From NCBI GenBank assembly GCA_963707465.1, contig CAVPQK010000028.1:1-64000 (forward strand): a stretch of DNA of 64,000 bases, written 5' to 3'. A program made the translations under genes and the position numbers. The notes below the pieces were generated by a model. It did not search any database. It was given only the letters and a program-made list of their open reading frames with translations, and was not told the origin of the DNA. Positions 7,664 to 15,715 of the stretch are shown in pieces. The DNA is from Bog-159 sp963707465 (GTDB taxonomy: Bacteria > Acidobacteriota > Terriglobia > Bryobacterales > Bryobacteraceae). Positions within the stretch are counted from its first letter, which is position 1. Every line of letters begins with the position of its first letter.

Positions 7664-8335
7664 CTACAACCGTTGGTCCAGAATCCGCCGGCTCCTTGCA
7701 AAGCTTGGCAGGCGCCGTCCCAAAATGTCCGGCCTCAACTTAGGTAATATTTCAAAGGACCGTTTTCCCTTGGCGTATGCGTTGGTGCAGTTACGCGTTG
7801 CGTGGAACAGTGCGTCCTGAATGTCGTGGCGCGAGCGACTCTCCAAGTCAACAACAGGAGGTAGTGCGGAGGTCTGTAATTTGGCGCCGTAGTGGTCAGC
7901 CAAAGCGGCGTGATCGGCGACGATTAATGTCTCCATGCATGTGGTCATGAACAACACCTGTTCGTCGGTTGCTCCGGCCGGCTTACTCCAGTTGCCGCAG
8001 CTTTTGAGGTGTCCCCACGTTGCTTCCAGGTCTGCCGGCGGCTCCTCGCTATCAATCCACATCGCCACATAATTTCTCGCCGTTGTCTCGGCGTGGCCGG
8101 TTTTGAAGTCGTCAAACGTAGCGCTGCGTGAACCGCACGCCTGCAGGCGCGGCATCCGCCCTTGGTAGCCAGATTTCTCTAAGAGCCTTCGGAACCCCTC
8201 GCGGCAGCGGATCTGCAGTTCCTTTGAGTCTGGGCCGCTCGCTCCTCCTTCCAGGTAGATCTCCGACCTCGCCAGCGGGTCCCCCCGATTTGGCCTCTTG
8301 TCCACAGTTCGCCCAGCCGGTACTTGGCCAGCCAT
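7664..8335 (-). CDS. DUF4276 protein, partner of the AAA ATPase
   Basis: The protein of up to 223 residues shows DUF4276 signatures: SEIYLEGG near the start, SKELQIRCREGFRRLL, GRMPRLQACGSRSATFDDFK, NYVAMWIDSEE, TTCMETLIVADHAALADHYG and AKGKRSFEILPKL. DUF4276 is related to TOPRIM-like folds; the EGG and IDSE stretches would be its acidic sites (family knowledge plus inference). The true start is unclear: the only ATG (8335) lies 157 bases inside the ATPase gene, and homologues begin near the SEIY segment at about 8270, where a GTG appears to have become GCG. A GTG at 8305 is another option. With the ATPase it resembles two-gene nuclease-ATPase defence modules. Confidence 0.75.
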   Translation of the reverse strand: MAGQVPAGRTVDKRPNRGDPLARSEIYLEGGASGPDSKELQIRCREGFRRLLEKSGYQGRMPRLQACGSRSATFDDFKTGHAETTARNYVAMWIDSEEPPADLEATWGHLKSCGNWSKPAGATDEQVLFMTTCMETLIVADHAALADHYGAKLQTSALPPVVDLESRSRHDIQDALFHATRNCTNAYAKGKRSFEILPKLRPDILGRRLPSFARSRRILDQRL

Positions 8336-9474
8336 TTCGTCAGGTCGTCTCTGTTTAGTCGATGCATCTCAGTTTTGCCTTCGTGCTTCTCGCAAACGAC
8401 CACGACCTCCGGACGTTCGGTCATCGCGTCAACAAGAATATCGGAGTGTGTAGTGACGATTAGTTGCGTGCGTTGTGAGGCGAGCACCAGAAGATCCGCC
8501 AGCTTCGGCAGGATATCCGGGTGCAGACCTAGCTCCGGCTCCTCGATACAGATGAGCGGGGGCGGCTCTGGGTCGCACAGGATTGCGAGCAGGCAAAGGT
8601 AGCGAAGGGTGCCATCAGACAGGCGGGTCGCCGGGGCTGAAAAGTCGCCCTCGGTGAAGAACACCTGAACAGTCCCGCCTTCTACAACCGGCTCGAAGTC
8701 GTTCACGCCTTCGTAGAGATCTTTCAACCCGTCCAAGATCGCGGCCTTGGCTCTGGGCGTCTTTCTTAAGCGGCTGAGGAAAAGGCCTAGATTGGAGAAG
8801 TCTTCTTCCAGACGATCGCTCCTCATGTCGGCTTTCTGCGGTTCGCGGAAGACGGTGTTCCTGCCGAATGACCACTCGCGATAGATCCGAATCTTCTCGT
8901 AAGAATCGGCTAGATATGAGATTTCCGGGTACTGCTCCGGGTCCCGGCGCTGCGCCAAGATAGAAAGCTCTGTATTGAGGGTCTCCCGTGCGAGCTTCCG
9001 CTCTCTCGTCCGTTCCAATGTGGTCCCTTTGGTATTAACCACGGGCTGTCCGTGCTGGAAGCGGTAGTAAAAGTACGGTTCGTGTTGTCCTGGTGAAGGC
9101 ACGTCGCTTTCGATACGCTCATCCTCCAAGCGAAAGCCCTGTTCCTCGCCTCGAAACGAGAGAATGTGCCGCAGGGGCTGTTTGCCCTTCGGGTAGTTGA
9201 CTACCAGGTCGATTGATGCCGACGCTCCTTTCTTGCCCTTCCAGATCCACTCACTGACACCGCCGCCACGCCTCACTACGCCGCGAAGATCCACATTTGA
9301 CGCCCGCATCAGCGATAGTGCTTCGATCAGATTGGATTTTCCGGCTGCATTCGGGCCGATGAGAATATTCAAGTTCTCGAAGTCGAGCGGCGTGGTGCTG
9401 GGGCCGAATGAGAGCAAGTTCTCTAGCTTGATTCGACGTATCAGGCGCCGGTCGATCTGATTAGTCTGCATCAT
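8179..9474 (-). CDS. AAA family ATPase (RecF/SMC-like, AAA_21)
   Basis: A 431-residue ATPase with a complete ABC-type set: Walker A IGPNAAGKS (residues 39-47), a RLSDGTLRYL signature, Walker B LICIEEPELGLHPD (near 310) and a TTHSD switch. The middle is charged and could form an antiparallel coil. Such single-gene ATPases act with an effector, here the downstream DUF4276 protein. The ATG at 9474 (a second ATG follows) gives an N-terminus of family length. At its C-terminus the frame runs 30 codons past the usual GGxRW ending, because a CGA at 8269-8271 stands where homologues would stop. The last residues are therefore probably a recent extension. Confidence 0.85.
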   Translation of the reverse strand: MMQTNQIDRRLIRRIKLENLLSFGPSTTPLDFENLNILIGPNAAGKSNLIEALSLMRASNVDLRGVVRRGGGVSEWIWKGKKGASASIDLVVNYPKGKQPLRHILSFRGEEQGFRLEDERIESDVPSPGQHEPYFYYRFQHGQPVVNTKGTTLERTRERKLARETLNTELSILAQRRDPEQYPEISYLADSYEKIRIYREWSFGRNTVFREPQKADMRSDRLEEDFSNLGLFLSRLRKTPRAKAAILDGLKDLYEGVNDFEPVVEGGTVQVFFTEGDFSAPATRLSDGTLRYLCLLAILCDPEPPPLICIEEPELGLHPDILPKLADLLVLASQRTQLIVTTHSDILVDAMTERPEVVVVCEKHEGKTEMHRLNRDDLTKWLAKYRLGELWTRGQIGGTRWRGRRSTWKEERAAQTQRNCRSAAARGSEGS

Positions 9475-9500
9475 TTGGATCCACTGATTCGCACGTGCGA

Positions 9501-9536
9501 GCGGGGCTGAGAGCCCCGCGCAGCCTAAGAGGCTGC
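9501..9536. repeat. Double-hairpin intergenic repeat A
   Basis: Stem GCGGGGCT/AGCCCCGC (9501-9519) is followed directly by stem GCAGCC/GGCTGC (9520-9536) and CCCCAC. It belongs to the dispersed family also seen at 12984, 15125, 18258, 26668, 29564, 31035, 34662 and 36041. It overlaps the last codons of sdhB. Confidence 0.7.
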
Positions 9537-10283
9537 CCCACGGCCGGTCACTACGGCCTTCAAAAAGTCGCGGTTCATGCGGGCGATTACTTCGAGTTTG
9601 ATGTCTTTGGGGCAGACGGCTTCGCATTCGCCGACATTGGTGCAGTAGCCGAACATCTCCGCGCTGGCTTGGGCTACCATTGCCACCGCGCGGCGGTAGC
9701 GCTCGGGCTGGCCCTGTGGCAGCACTCCCAGGTGCGTGATTTTGGCTGCGGTGAAGAGCGCGGCGGCGGCGTTGGGACACATGGCCACGCAGGCGCCACA
9801 GCCGATGCAGGCGGCCGCGTCCATGGAGATGTCGGCGGCTTCCTTGGGCACCAGGATGTCGTTGCCGTCCGGGGCGCTGCCGGTGGGCGCGCTGATGAAG
9901 CCTCCGGCGGCGATGATGCGGTCGAAGGCGCTGCGATTCACCACAAGGTCTTTCACCACCGGAAACGCGCGCGCGCGCCACGGCTCCAGGTATAGCTCAT
10001 CGCCATCCTTGAAGTGACGCATGTGTAACTGACAGACAGTCGTCGAGCGCCGCGGCCCGTGCGCCACGCCGTTGATCATGAAGCCGCACATGCCGCAGAT
10101 GCCCTCGCGGCAATCGTGATCGAAGGCCACCGGCTCTTCGCTCTTAGCGATCAGACTCTCGTTGAGGACGTCGAGCATCTCCAGGAACGACATCTCCGGA
10201 TTGACATCGGGGAGTTCGTAACGCACCATGCGGCCCTTTTCGCTTGCGTTGCGCTGGCGCCAGATATGGAGGGTCAGTTTCAT
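9525..10283 (-). CDS. sdhB: Succinate dehydrogenase/fumarate reductase iron-sulfur subunit
   Basis: The 252-residue electron-transfer subunit of complex II. The N-terminal plant-type ferredoxin domain has CREGICGMCG and a later VCQL cysteine for [2Fe-2S]; the C-terminal domain has CIGCGACVAMCPNA and CTNVGECEAVCP for the [4Fe-4S] and [3Fe-4S] clusters. The ATG at 10283 starts one base after the sdhA stop, so the two are translated together. This form groups with the soluble-anchor type found with large single cytochrome b subunits. Its C-terminus runs into hairpin repeat A. It acts at the cytoplasmic face of the membrane, passing electrons from FAD to quinone. Confidence 0.95.
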   Translation of the reverse strand: MKLTLHIWRQRNASEKGRMVRYELPDVNPEMSFLEMLDVLNESLIAKSEEPVAFDHDCREGICGMCGFMINGVAHGPRRSTTVCQLHMRHFKDGDELYLEPWRARAFPVVKDLVVNRSAFDRIIAAGGFISAPTGSAPDGNDILVPKEAADISMDAAACIGCGACVAMCPNAAAALFTAAKITHLGVLPQGQPERYRRAVAMVAQASAEMFGYCTNVGECEAVCPKDIKLEVIARMNRDFLKAVVTGRGAAS

Positions 10284-10284
10284 G

Positions 10285-12198
10285 TTACTTGTAGCTCCGT
10301 TGACTGGGATGCACGTAGTCGAAATGTAGCGGTTCTTTGTGTAACTCGGGCGCCTGACCCTCGCCGCGATACTGCCAGGCGGCCACGTAAGAGTACTCGG
10401 CGTCGTTGCGCAGGGCTTCGCCATCGGGCGTTTGATATTCCTCGCGGAAGTGGCCGCCACAGGACTCGTTGCGGTCCAGGGCGTCCAGGCACATCAACTC
10501 GGCCAACTCGAAAAAGTCGCCCACGCGGCCGGCCTTTTCAAGCGACTGGTTCAACTCCTCGCCCGTGCCCAGCACCTTCACGTCGCGCCAGAACTGTTCG
10601 CGCAGCGCCGGAATCTTTTGGAGCGCCTGGCGCAATCCCTCGGCGGTGCGCCCCATGCCGCAGTATTCCCAAAGCAGCTTGCCCAGGTCGCGATGGAAGG
10701 AATCGACCGAGCGGGTGCCCTTGATGTCGAGCAGGCGCTTGGTGCGGCAGGCGACCTGAGTTTCGGCGTCGCGGAAAGCGGCGTGGCTGGTGTCCACTTT
10801 GGGCTGCTTGGCGCTGGCCAGGTAGTCGCCGATGGTGTAGGGCAGGACGAAGTAGCCATCGGCCAGGCCTTGCATCAGCGCGCTCGCGCCTAAGCGATTG
10901 GCGCCGTGATCGGAGAAGTTCGCCTCACCGGTGACGTAGAGACCGGGGATGGTGCTCATCAGGTTGTAATCCACCCACAGCCCGCCCATGGTGTAGTGAA
11001 TGGCGGGATAGATGCGCATGGGCGCCTCGTAAGGATTCTCGCCGGTGATGCGCTCGTACATGTCGAACAGGTTGCCGTAGCGTTCCGCGATGACGTGCTT
11101 GCCCAGGCGCTGGATGGCCTCGCTGAAATCGAGATAGACACCCAGGCCGGATTCGCCCACGCCGCGGCCTTCGTCGCAAACCGCCTTGGCGTTGCGGGAG
11201 GCCACGTCGCGCGGCACCAGGTTACCGAAGCTGGGATAGCGGCGTTCCAGGTAATAGTCGCGCTCGGCGGCGGGGATCTGGTTGGGCGGGCGCTTATCGC
11301 CCTTGTTCAGCGGCACCCAGATGCGGCCATCGTTGCGCAGCGATTCGCTCATCAGGGTGAGCTTGGATTGATACTCGCCGCTGACCGGAATGCAGGTGGG
11401 GTGGATTTGCGTAAAGCAGGGATTGGCGAAGAACGCACCCTTCTTATACGCGCGCCAGATGGCGGTGGTGTTACAGCCCTTGGCATTAGTCGAAAGGTAA
11501 TAGGCGTTGCCGTAACCGCCAGTGCCCAGGACGACGGCATCGGCCACGAAAGATTCGATCTTGCCGGTGATCAGATCGCGCGTGACGATGCCGCGGGCGT
11601 TGCCGTCGATCACCACCAGGTCCAGCATTTCGTGGCGCGGGTACATGGTGACCTGGCCGGCGCCGATCTGGCGTTCGAGCGCCTGGTAAGCGCCCAGCAG
11701 CAACTGCTGGCCGGTCTGGCCGCGGGCGTAGAAGGTGCGCGATACCTGCGCGCCACCGAAGGACCGGTTGTCGAGCATGCCGCCGTATTCGCGCGCGAAG
11801 GGCACGCCCTGCGCCACGCACTGGTCGATGATGTTGACACTGATCTGCGCCAGGCGGTAGACGTTGGCCTCGCGCGCGCGGAAGTCGCCGCCCTTCACGG
11901 TGTCGTAGAAGAGGCGGTAGATGCTGTCGCCATCGCCGTGATAATTCTTGGCGGCGTTGATGCCGCCCTGCGCGGCGATGGAGTGGGCGCGGCGGGGGGA
12001 ATCCTGGAAGCAGAAGCACTGGACGTTGTAACCCAACTCGCCGAGCGTGGCTGCCGCGCTGCCGCCGGCCAGCCCCGACCCTACCATGATGATGTTGTAC
12101 TTGCGCTTGTTGGCTGGATTCACCAGCTTCAGATTGAATTTGTATTTGTCCCAGAGGGTCTCGATGGGGCCGGCGGGGATCTTAGCGTCGAGTTCCAT
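10285..12198 (-). CDS. sdhA: Succinate dehydrogenase/fumarate reductase flavoprotein subunit
   Basis: A 637-residue flavoprotein that oxidises succinate to fumarate. The FAD-binding motif VGSGLAGGSAAATLGELGYN is near residue 40, SIAAQGGINAAKNYHGDGDS provides the flavin-attachment and substrate region, and HYTMGGLWVDYN and GEANFSDHGANRLGASAL are the usual conserved blocks. The sequence resembles the form paired with a di-heme cytochrome b subunit (as in Bacteroidetes and Gram-positives). It lies ten bases after sdhC and one base before sdhB, forming sdhCAB. No lesion was seen. Confidence 0.96.
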   Translation of the reverse strand: MELDAKIPAGPIETLWDKYKFNLKLVNPANKRKYNIIMVGSGLAGGSAAATLGELGYNVQCFCFQDSPRRAHSIAAQGGINAAKNYHGDGDSIYRLFYDTVKGGDFRAREANVYRLAQISVNIIDQCVAQGVPFAREYGGMLDNRSFGGAQVSRTFYARGQTGQQLLLGAYQALERQIGAGQVTMYPRHEMLDLVVIDGNARGIVTRDLITGKIESFVADAVVLGTGGYGNAYYLSTNAKGCNTTAIWRAYKKGAFFANPCFTQIHPTCIPVSGEYQSKLTLMSESLRNDGRIWVPLNKGDKRPPNQIPAAERDYYLERRYPSFGNLVPRDVASRNAKAVCDEGRGVGESGLGVYLDFSEAIQRLGKHVIAERYGNLFDMYERITGENPYEAPMRIYPAIHYTMGGLWVDYNLMSTIPGLYVTGEANFSDHGANRLGASALMQGLADGYFVLPYTIGDYLASAKQPKVDTSHAAFRDAETQVACRTKRLLDIKGTRSVDSFHRDLGKLLWEYCGMGRTAEGLRQALQKIPALREQFWRDVKVLGTGEELNQSLEKAGRVGDFFELAELMCLDALDRNESCGGHFREEYQTPDGEALRNDAEYSYVAAWQYRGEGQAPELHKEPLHFDYVHPSQRSYK

Positions 12199-12208
12199 AT
12201 GCGCTCCT

Positions 12209-12913
12209 TTATTGCAGCGTCAATATACCGGCGAGCACCGCGACGGGGATGGAAATATTGCCGATGGCGACCAGCCAGGCGAAGGCCGCCGCGCCTTTCT
12301 TGATGATGGGCGCGTAACGGGGATGATTTATTCCCAGCGATTGGAACATGCTCCAGAGGCCATGATAGAGATGCATGCAGAGCAGGGCCATGGCGAGGAT
12401 GTAGAAGCCGGCCACGGCGGGGTTCTGGAAACCCACGATCACGTTGGTGCGCACGTCCATGTCGCCGTCGGGCAAGGTAGCCAGCGGCAGGACGCTGCCG
12501 ACGGTCAGGTGCAGGACGTGGAAGATGACAAAGGCGGCGATGATGGGGCCGCTCCAGATCATGGTGCGGGCGGCGTAACTGGCGGGCACGTCGTCCTTCT
12601 TCACGTAGGCTTCGGGGCGCGCCGCCTTTTTCAGCAGCCACAACTGCACCGACGCGGTGATGTGCAGGACCACGGCAGCCAGCAGCCCGCAGCGCACCAC
12701 CCACAGCATCAGGCCGTGGGAATGCAGGAAATGGGCGTAATGGTTGATCTGTTGGGTGTCCGGCGAATAGATCTGGAGGTTGCCGATCAGGTGGCCGAGC
12801 ACATATCCGAACAGGATGACACCGGTGATGGCCATGACCACTTTCTTGCCGAGAGTGGATTCGTAGAACCCGATGGAACGATGCAATTGACTGGATGTCG
12901 CGAGGGCACTCAT
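12209..12913 (-). CDS. sdhC: Succinate dehydrogenase cytochrome b subunit
   Basis: A 234-residue membrane anchor with about five hydrophobic spans (for example VVMAITGVILFGYVLGHLIG, LWVVRCGLLAAVVLHITASV and IIAAFVIFHVLHLTVGS). Conserved histidines in GHLIGN, LHITAS, FHVLHL and LYHGLWSM fit ligation of two b hemes, so no separate sdhD is expected. It is the first gene of sdhCAB and the ATG at 12913 gives a sensible N-terminus; a longer frame to 13006 encodes non-family sequence. It hands electrons from SdhB to menaquinone or another quinone. Confidence 0.93.
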   Translation of the reverse strand: MSALATSSQLHRSIGFYESTLGKKVVMAITGVILFGYVLGHLIGNLQIYSPDTQQINHYAHFLHSHGLMLWVVRCGLLAAVVLHITASVQLWLLKKAARPEAYVKKDDVPASYAARTMIWSGPIIAAFVIFHVLHLTVGSVLPLATLPDGDMDVRTNVIVGFQNPAVAGFYILAMALLCMHLYHGLWSMFQSLGINHPRYAPIIKKGAAAFAWLVAIGNISIPVAVLAGILTLQ

Positions 12914-12983
12914 GTTGGATTTCTCTGGTGGCGGCGAACGAACATTCCAGTATAATCGGATGCGAGACGCGGCGCGCGACGAG

Positions 12984-13002
12984 GGCGGGCTGAGAGCCTG
13001 CC
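12984..13002. repeat. Single-hairpin copy of the intergenic repeat
   Basis: GGCGGGCT and AGCCTGCC pair with one G-T step around a GAG loop, followed by CCCAC. It lies between sdhC and the PEP-CTERM gene and looks like half of the double-hairpin family. Confidence 0.5.
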
Positions 13003-13009
13003 CCACATG

Positions 13010-13717
13010 CTAGCGTCTGGCGAGGCGGGTGGCCAGGATGGTGAGGCCGATCATGAGCATGCCGATGGTGCCGGGCTCGGGAGTGATGGGGCCACGGCAC
13101 TCCGCTTGCATCATTCGCGCACCCTCGCTCTCCGTACCGCTCGGACTGACAAGGGAAGCGGAAAAGTCGTTGCCGATGAGGGAGCCGGAATAGCCGAAAG
13201 TGACGGCTTCGCCGGCGTTGTGGAGGTCGATTACGGCTTCACCGGAGGCGAACAGTTCGGCGGCCTCTTGCGCGGTCAGCGCGACTTCGGCGGAGAGCAG
13301 GTCGACGGGCCCGGAATACGAGCCGCCGCTGACGGATCCGGGGGTGAGCAGCAGATCACCGGCGGGCAAGCCGAGGCGGGTGGCGTCCGGATCGGTCAGC
13401 GGAATCGAGACCGAGCCATCCTGGGATTCGATCGTGCCGGTGAACAGGATGCCGGAGATGTAGACGCCCGAGGTTCCGGGGATGGATGCGACCGGCCCAT
13501 CGAGCGGCATCCCTCCCAGGAGTATTTCGATCTCGGCCGGATAGCTCGATCCGGGGCCGCAGAAAGTGCAAGCCGCGGAAATATCGAACAGCAGGCTGCC
13601 GTTGTTTTGGACCGTCACCAGCGAGCTGCTTGTCACATTAATGGTGCTCGCGCCAGCGGGCGCGATGAAAGCGAACACGATGGCTGTGAGGACGATTCCT
13701 ATAATGTTTTTTGGCAT
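13010..13717 (-). CDS. Secreted PEP-CTERM protein
   Basis: A 235-residue exported protein: an N-terminal signal peptide (IIGIVLTAIVFAFIAPAGA), a beta-rich middle of low similarity to anything I know, and a C-terminal sorting signal TPEPGTIGMLMIGLTILATR followed by ARR. PEP-CTERM tails are recognised by exosortase and lead to processing and release or to the exopolysaccharide matrix. The nearest neighbours (sdhCAB, and an exported orphan on the other strand) give no pathway. The single CTFCG pair in the mature part could form a disulfide. No ribosome site is obvious before the ATG at 13717. Confidence 0.85.
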   Translation of the reverse strand: MPKNIIGIVLTAIVFAFIAPAGASTINVTSSSLVTVQNNGSLLFDISAACTFCGPGSSYPAEIEILLGGMPLDGPVASIPGTSGVYISGILFTGTIESQDGSVSIPLTDPDATRLGLPAGDLLLTPGSVSGGSYSGPVDLLSAEVALTAQEAAELFASGEAVIDLHNAGEAVTFGYSGSLIGNDFSASLVSPSGTESEGARMMQAECRGPITPEPGTIGMLMIGLTILATRLARR

Positions 13718-13868
13718 AACTTATAAGTAGATTCTAAAGCCGGCAGCGCTGAAATGACCGGGAATTACGTACCGGTACAGGGGGGATCGGTAACGGTACA
13801 AAACACCGTGAGGGGAGGACTGCGGGCAATATTTGCGCTCAGACCGAGCCGCATACTAACATTCCCAT

Positions 13869-14711
13869 GTGACCTTACACGCCTCCGCCGTCATCCTCCT
13901 GCTGGCCGCAGCGCCGGCTCTCGCGCAGGCGCGGCACGTCGAATCCACTTCGACGATCGACTTCCGTAAAGCCGCGGACGGATCGGAGACGGTCGAGATC
14001 CGGAACATTTCGTACGAGGTTACCGGAACCCAGGTTCCGGGGCGGCCGCCCGGCGAGCGTCTTCTGCTACGCAAGACGATGCGCTCGAAGCAAGTGCTGG
14101 GTGACATCGGCATGGAGGCAACGGTAACGTTGGAAGCCTGGCGGATGGGTGACGATCCGCGGCAGAAGCCGTTGTATGCTGTGACGGTGACGGGTGACGA
14201 GGGCCGCATGGTGGATAATTCGCTGTTTGTGGTCGCGCGCGGACTGGAAGAAACCGCGTGGTGGTCGGTGTATAAGCTGGGCTCCGGTGAGCATCTTTTC
14301 GACACCTACGAACCGTTGGTTAGTTTTTCGATTTCACGGGAGACGGTGACCACAAGGTATGTCGGATTCGAGGGGCCCGGCGACGATACGAAAGATGCAC
14401 GATTGAAGGATGCGCATGTCGTGGGCGTGCTGAGGTATGCCTCGGATGACCGGCTTATTCGCGAGGCGCTGGTAACCTGCGACGATCCCAAGCGGGCCCA
14501 GCTTCTGCGATCGTACGCCGATTCCACGCGCACGGTTTCGTTGACGGAAGGCGCGGACCAGCCGCCGCACACGTTGAAGCTTTCGTTCAGCCAGAACTAC
14601 CCGTCGGCTCCCCACACGGTGGAGGTGCGGATACCGGTGCAGCGTGACGATCTGGATTTGGCGCATGCTACACTGCCGCCGGGGATGCACCTACATGTGA
14701 TAGAGCATTAG
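13869..14711 (+). CDS. Exported protein of unknown function
   Basis: A 280-residue protein with a signal peptide (ASAVILLLAAAPALAQA) and a mature part of alternating strands without cysteine pairs, metal motifs or repeats. The start is the GTG at 13869; an ATG at 13866 is followed at once by a stop, so GTG is the only plausible choice. The gene is transcribed toward the DUF420 gene and overlaps its 3' end by 21 bases, so the two genes may interfere or share a termination zone. I do not recognise the family; it resembles acidobacterial orphans with an amyloid-like beta layout, which is only an impression. Confidence 0.7.
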   Translation: MTLHASAVILLLAAAPALAQARHVESTSTIDFRKAADGSETVEIRNISYEVTGTQVPGRPPGERLLLRKTMRSKQVLGDIGMEATVTLEAWRMGDDPRQKPLYAVTVTGDEGRMVDNSLFVVARGLEETAWWSVYKLGSGEHLFDTYEPLVSFSISRETVTTRYVGFEGPGDDTKDARLKDAHVVGVLRYASDDRLIREALVTCDDPKRAQLLRSYADSTRTVSLTEGADQPPHTLKLSFSQNYPSAPHTVEVRIPVQRDDLDLAHATLPPGMHLHVIEH

Positions 14712-15110
14712 GTAAACGACCACGCCGGTGACACTGACATACAGCCAGATGGGCAGCGTCCAGCGGGCGATTTTGCGGTGCTTATCAAAGCGCGCGGCCA
14801 GACCGCGGCGCAAGGTGATGATAGCCAGGACTGGAACCGTAGCGGCCAGTATGGTGTGACTGGTCAGGAGGGTGAAGTATGCCGTCCGGATCGCTCCGGT
14901 TTTGGCAAAGTGCATGGAGCGTGCGCCGACTTGCACGTGGTAGACGATATAGCAGACCAGAAAGATCGACGAGGTGGTGAAAGCCGCGATCATCACTTTG
15001 CGATGCGCCTGAATGCGCTTGCGGCGAATCAGCGTGTAGCCCCAGATGAGCAGCACGGCGGCGATGGCGTTTAGCGCGGCGTTGATGGATGGCAGATCGT
15101 GAACGGTCAT
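14691..15110 (-). CDS. DUF420 membrane protein, cytochrome oxidase assembly-like
   Basis: A 139-residue protein with four transmembrane segments (AALNAIAAVLLIWGYTLI, AAFTTSSIFLVCYIVYHV, LLTSHTILAATVPVLAIIT and WTLPIWLYVSVTGVVVYLML). Histidines within or beside the spans (YHVQVG, TSHTIL and the LYHM end) fit heme or metal contact. The DUF420 family includes Bacillus YozB/CtaM, which is needed for the heme a oxidase. It is the last gene of a chain overlapped at every junction: the ATG at 15110 overlaps the Sco stop. The context of Sco and heme O synthase supports a role in oxidase maturation. Confidence 0.85.
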   Translation of the reverse strand: MTVHDLPSINAALNAIAAVLLIWGYTLIRRKRIQAHRKVMIAAFTTSSIFLVCYIVYHVQVGARSMHFAKTGAIRTAYFTLLTSHTILAATVPVLAIITLRRGLAARFDKHRKIARWTLPIWLYVSVTGVVVYLMLYHM

Positions 15111-15715
15111 CGGGCGGCCTCAGAGCCGCCTGAAAGGCGGCTGCGGGCAGGATTGCCCGCCCTCCATTCCTCTTTGGCCAGCAGGCGGATATCGTGCATC
15201 AACTTGGGCAGGGCGCCATCCTCCGGCGTGCTGTAGAAGCCGCGCACGCGGCTGTAACGGTCGAGCAGCACGAAGCGGGTGCTATGCACCAGGCTGCCAT
15301 CCACATCGCCCAGCTTGAAGCCGTTGCGGCAGACGTTTTCGAGCGCGGTTTTGTCGCCGGTGAGGAAGAACCAACGGTCCGGCTGAGCGCGGTAGCGGGT
15401 GGCGTAGGCGGCCAACACGGCGGGCGTATCGTGGGTAGGGTCCACGGTGAAGGAAACCAGCTTCACGCCGGGCATGGATTCGAGGGCGGTTTGCACGCCG
15501 CGCATTTGCGCGCTCATGCGCGGGCAGGGACCGGGACAGGTGGTGTAGATGAAATCGGCCACCCAGATGCTGCCCTCGAGCGACTTGCTATCGAACGGCT
15601 GGCCCGATTGCGACGTCAGTTGAAATGGCGGAATCTGCCAATAAACCGGAAGCGGCTGCGCCTGGCGGCAACCCGCGAGCGGAATCAACAGCGCGAGTGG
15701 GACGAAGAATTTCAT
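15107..15715 (-). CDS. Sco1/SenC copper chaperone lipoprotein
   Basis: A 202-residue lipoprotein (lipobox LAGC, Cys16) with a thioredoxin fold. The copper site TCPGPC gives Cys60 and Cys64, and the partner histidine is in DGSLVHSTRF. Sco proteins deliver copper to the CuA site of cytochrome c oxidase. The ATG at 15715 overlaps the ABC permease stop (ATGA) and its stop overlaps the DUF420 start. The last 20 residues are encoded by a copy of the double-hairpin repeat (15125-15160), so the natural C-terminus was probably shorter. Confidence 0.92.
   Translation of the reverse strand: MKFFVPLALLIPLAGCRQAQPLPVYWQIPPFQLTSQSGQPFDSKSLEGSIWVADFIYTTCPGPCPRMSAQMRGVQTALESMPGVKLVSFTVDPTHDTPAVLAAYATRYRAQPDRWFFLTGDKTALENVCRNGFKLGDVDGSLVHSTRFVLLDRYSRVRGFYSTPEDGALPKLMHDIRLLAKEEWRAGNPARSRLSGGSEAAR
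15125..15160. repeat. Double-hairpin repeat inside the Sco coding region
   Basis: Stem GCCGCC/GGCGGC with loop TGAAA (15125-15141) and stem GCGGGCA/TGCCCGC with loop GGAT (15143-15160), followed by CCTCC. It matches the repeats at 26668 and 34662 and here is translated as the Sco tail. Confidence 0.75.

Noticed and set aside
10906..12303. Plus-strand open frame of 465 codons opposite sdhA
   Set aside because: sdhA has clear catalytic motifs in the other strand; this frame has repetitive low-complexity V/A/G/H composition typical of shadow frames.
13768..13805. GTACCGGTAC and GGTAACGGTAC motifs upstream of the exported orphan, considered as an operator
   Set aside because: The similarity is short, spacing is irregular, and no regulator gene is nearby.
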